Shown in pieces: positions 6,685-8,525 of a stretch of 8,525 nt of DNA. The DNA comes from Chloroflexota bacterium. Lineage in GTDB: Bacteria; Chloroflexota; Dehalococcoidia; SAR202; UBA11138. Position numbers and translations under genes: made by a program. The stretch lies in assembly GCA_002710885.1 (NCBI GenBank), contig PAIW01000123.1, forward strand, positions 1-8,525, written 5' to 3'. Position 1 is the stretch's first letter, and the number at the start of each line of letters is the position of its first letter. The notes under the pieces are model-generated. The model worked only from the letters and a program-made list of their open reading frames with translations, was not told the origin of the DNA and ran no database searches.

Positions 6685-6713
6685 AAGTTATCACCGTTGC
6701 CATGAGTGGTCAA
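6685..6713 (-). promoter_or_regulatory. Candidate sigma-70 promoter for the leftward DUF35-thiolase operon
   Basis: Minus strand: TTGACC at 6713-6708 (5 of 6 to the -35 consensus), a 17-nt spacer, then TAACTT at 6690-6685. The latter is preceded by TG one base away, so it reads as an extended -10 (TGnTAACTT). The start of transcription would fall near 6678, leaving a leader of roughly 117 nt. The -10 hexamer itself is weak (3 of 6). Confidence 0.45.
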
Positions 6714-6736
6714 TCACGACTCTAATCTCTTGGAAC

Positions 6737-6747
6737 ATCCGTCGGAT
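6737..6747. promoter_or_regulatory. Short palindrome between the divergent promoters
   Basis: ATCCG-T-CGGAT is a perfect 5-bp-arm palindrome. It lies between the two outward-facing -35 boxes, where a shared regulator would be expected to bind. No regulator gene is in the window. The arms are short, so this is speculative. Confidence 0.2.
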
Positions 6748-6769
6748 CTGAGAGTTTCGACAGAAGACT

Positions 6770-6798
6770 TTGACACCTTAGCCAGCCGCCCATAAGAT
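6770..6798 (+). promoter_or_regulatory. Sigma-70-like promoter for the rightward genes
   Basis: TTGACA (6770-6775) is a perfect -35 box, followed after exactly 17 nt by TAAGAT (6793-6798), a 4 of 6 match to the -10 box. Transcription would begin near 6805, giving a leader of about 55 nt before the GTG at 6861. It would drive the broken DinB-like gene, the alpha/beta hydrolase and the TPP enzyme. Apart from the promoters and small palindromes, the 6562-6860 interval holds no gene that I can see. Confidence 0.6.
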
Positions 6799-6860
6799 AA
6801 GCATATTCCCGCAGGAACCTACTTACGGACAAACGGAGATGGCGTTTGAACGGAGAGCCA

Positions 6861-7325
6861 GTGAACCAGGCCTCGTTTTTGGAAGCGACGCAGGCCCGCG
6901 AGACGGGGTCGGGATGAACTGCTATCCAGCATCGACGCCAGCGACATGGAGCGGGGCCGGCGGCAGCGGTCTATTGAGGCCACAATCCCTCACATTTCCT
7001 GGTTCGGACAAGAGATCGCAAAATTGCTGGAGATAAAGGAACCGGTCCGCTCTGGCCTCCGGGGTCTGCCGCCAGACGACCGGAACGCCTCCCTTTACGA
7101 CGCACAGAATCATGAACAATCGCTGAATGAGACGTTATTCGATTCAACGGAGAGTTTCAACCGGCTGGTGTCGGCTATCGAAACTCTGGAGGATATTGAC
7201 CTTTCCGAACCAAAAAGCTACAAGAACATGCCGGCCGGGTTCTGTGGCAGATCATAGCCCAAAACTCATGCGATCACTACCGACATCACGCCGCCGATAT
7301 TCGAGCATGGATGAGTCAGACCTGA
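6861..7325 (+). pseudogene. DinB/DfsB-like four-helix protein gene with two frameshifts
   Basis: Three reading-frame pieces join into one DinB-like protein of about 154 residues. Piece 1 starts at GTG 6861 (VNQASFLEATQARETG), with GGAG 5 nt upstream, and meets TGA at 6915. Piece 2, in the +1 frame from about 6909, reads RDELLSSIDASDMERG, then TIPHISWFGQEIAKLLEI and DDRNASLYDAQNHEQSLNE, and later SFNRLVSAIETLEDIDLSEP, meeting TAG at 7255. Piece 3, from about 7238, returns to the first frame: RVLWQIIAQNSCDHYRHHAADIRAWMSQT, ending at TGA 7323. The metal-binding His pattern (PHISW and DHYRHH) is preserved. The shifts fall in or near G runs (GGGG at 6905-6908; GGCCGGG at 7233-7239) and cancel out, so sequencing error is a real alternative to decay. 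DinB-like proteins are often metal-dependent thiol or detoxification enzymes; the role here is unknown. Confidence 0.75.
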
Positions 7326-7334
7326 GAGAGGGAT

Positions 7335-8195
7335 ATGGCTAAATTAATAAAGAAACAGACACCTATGTCACCCTCGGCGGAGGACTACTCTGCCACGGCC
7401 TTCCGACGCACCGAGGAGGCGAAAGCCACGACCCGACACATTCTCGACGTGGCCTACGGTCCGGAGGACGACCAGGACATCGACATCTACCTGCCCGATG
7501 ACGCCACCGCTACCAACGTGCCAGTGTTCATGTTCATACACGGCGGATCGTGGACCCATGGGTACAAAGAATGGCTGGGATTCATGGCTCCGGCCTTCAC
7601 GACCCTGCCCGCCATTTTCGTGTCTGTGGCGTACCGTCTGGCCCCGGACACGAAATTCCCTCTGCCCGTGGAGGACTGCCGCAACGCGCTGAAGTGGGTT
7701 TACGAAAACATCGGCGAGCACGGCGGAGATCGAAACAGAATCTTTGTAGGTGGGCACTCTGCCGGAGGCCATCTGGCGGCAATGCTAACCCTTGAACTCG
7801 ATGCTCTGGAGGCGTCGGGTTTGCCGCGAGACGTACTAAAGGCGTGTTTCCCGGTCAGCGGCGTTTTCGACCTTGTCGGACGCGACGAAGAGCGGCTGGG
7901 CCCACTGCTCAATAGCCCTGCTGACGCCCGCGCCGCCAGTCCCATTCAACTGGTAGAGGGCAACCGCACACCCTTCCTGTTCGCCATCGGGGAAATCGAC
8001 TTCCCAGAACTCATCCCTCAGTCTCACGCAATGGCCGACGCGCTGAGAAACCAGTCAGGAACGGTCGAGTTGATGGACATGCCGGGCGTGGACCATTTTA
8101 ACATCAGCCTTCAGGGCGGAAACCCAGATGGCCCCTGGGTAACAAGGGTCAGAGAGTGGATGTCGAACCCTCCCACAAATTGCACGAACGGTTGA
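7335..8195 (+). CDS. Alpha/beta hydrolase (esterase/arylformamidase-like)
   Basis: A 286-residue alpha/beta hydrolase of the BD-FAE / hormone-sensitive-lipase-like group, which also includes bacterial kynurenine formamidase-like enzymes. The oxyanion motif is H69-G-G-S-W, followed by AYRLAPDTKFPLPVEDC. The nucleophile elbow GGHSAGGH carries S142, with acid D222 (AIGEIDFPE) and base H254 (PGVDHFNIS). It would hydrolyse an ester or amide of a small molecule; the substrate is not determined. No signal peptide is seen, so it is cytoplasmic. The ATG at 7335 lies 9 nt after the DinB-like stop, with the purine-rich GAGAGAGGG close upstream, so the two are likely co-transcribed. Another ATG at codon 11 lacks a ribosome binding site. 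A TPP enzyme gene follows after 40 nt. Confidence 0.9.
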   Translation: MAKLIKKQTPMSPSAEDYSATAFRRTEEAKATTRHILDVAYGPEDDQDIDIYLPDDATATNVPVFMFIHGGSWTHGYKEWLGFMAPAFTTLPAIFVSVAYRLAPDTKFPLPVEDCRNALKWVYENIGEHGGDRNRIFVGGHSAGGHLAAMLTLELDALEASGLPRDVLKACFPVSGVFDLVGRDEERLGPLLNSPADARAASPIQLVEGNRTPFLFAIGEIDFPELIPQSHAMADALRNQSGTVELMDMPGVDHFNISLQGGNPDGPWVTRVREWMSNPPTNCTNG

Positions 8196-8235
8196 GTCGA
8201 GTGCTGTCCGATACTGAATTAGGAGCGAAACAAAC

Positions 8236-8525
8236 ATGGTTGACCAGTCATCAAAACACGAGACCACCGTGCCTGTGGACTTCGGAGGCGAAGCGTTTTT
8301 GGAAACGCTGAACAACAACAACGTCGAATTGGTGTTCATCAACTCAGGAACCGACACGTTCCCGATTCAGGAGGCAGCGGCGAAATATCAGGCCGAAGGC
8401 AAACGCACACCCAAGTTCATACTCTGCCCTGACGAGACGACGGCTGTCGCCGCCGCCCACGGATACTTCAACGCGACCCGCAAGCCTCAGGTGGTGCTGG
8501 TGCACGTCGACGCCGGAACCCTCCA
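8236..8525 (+). CDS. N-terminus of a TPP-dependent enzyme (acetolactate-synthase-like), truncated by window edge
   Basis: 96 complete codons are visible and the frame is open to the window end. The sequence is the start of the pyrimidine-binding domain of the TPP enzyme family: EAFLETLNNNNVELVFINSGTDTFPIQEAAAK, then KFILCPDETTAVAAAHGYFNATRKPQVVLVHVDAGTL. E67 in the CPDETTAVAAAHGY block is at the place of the conserved Glu that activates the thiamine cofactor. Relatives include acetolactate synthase, benzoylformate decarboxylase and 2-oxo-acid lyases; substrate choice lies in the missing C-terminal part. The ATG is preceded by AGGAG about 10 nt upstream. Four AAC codons in a row (8311-8322) encode N26-N29. 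It is probably in one operon with the hydrolase before it. Confidence 0.85.
   Translation, partial: MVDQSSKHETTVPVDFGGEAFLETLNNNNVELVFINSGTDTFPIQEAAAKYQAEGKRTPKFILCPDETTAVAAAHGYFNATRKPQVVLVHVDAGTL

Noticed and set aside
6839..7036. 65-codon plus-strand frame starting at ATG 6839
   Set aside because: Its GGAG touches the ATG with no spacing, the translation is featureless, and it is in a different frame from the DinB-like segments that cover the region.

Overview
The window is a bacterial accessory or catabolic region with moderately high G+C (estimated by eye at about 55-58%). It is made almost entirely of small-molecule hydrolases plus a thiolase-fold enzyme with its DUF35 partner, and it carries two broken genes. 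No phage, transposase, CRISPR, tRNA or rRNA is visible. The gene families (soluble-epoxide-hydrolase type alpha/beta hydrolase, SMP-30 lactonase, class C beta-lactamase-like esterase, thiolase/DUF35 pair, DinB-like protein, TPP enzyme), the frequent GTG/TTG starts and an imperfect palindrome of the 'GTCATTCTGA' type together suggest an environmental bacterium with many paralogous catabolic genes. Chloroflexota of the Dehalococcoidia/SAR202 type would fit. That placement is inference and cannot be confirmed here.

Layout. 2-115 (+): C-terminal end of an unrecognised gene. 120-211: imperfect palindromic element. 261-1724 (+): type I sulfatase. Its stop lies 4 nt from the stop of a leftward gene, so the two units converge. 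1729-6561 (-): a probable leftward operon, read in transcription order as DUF35 Zn-ribbon/OB protein, thiolase-family enzyme, a 17-bp perfect hairpin, a small HAD phosphatase-like protein, a decayed beta-lactamase-family gene, SMP-30/gluconolactonase, and epoxide-hydrolase-like enzyme. 6562-6860: divergent intergenic region with a candidate promoter facing each way. 6861-7325 (+): DinB-like gene broken by two compensating frameshifts. 7335-8195 (+): alpha/beta hydrolase (HGGSW/GHSAG). 8236-end (+): N-terminus of a TPP-dependent enzyme that runs off the window.

How they may work together (inference): the thiolase/DUF35 pair could cleave a CoA-activated side chain or beta-ketoacyl/beta-hydroxyacyl-CoA. 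The epoxide hydrolase, lactonase, sulfatase and carboxylesterase-like proteins would act on epoxide, lactone, sulfate-ester and ester groups of some complex organic substrate, and the TPP enzyme would handle a 2-oxo acid product. The substrate is unknown. The most notable points are the thiolase, which keeps the nucleophile-position Cys but lacks the usual GHP and C-terminal CxG motifs; the hairpin just ahead of the HAD gene; and the two decayed genes sitting inside otherwise intact operons.
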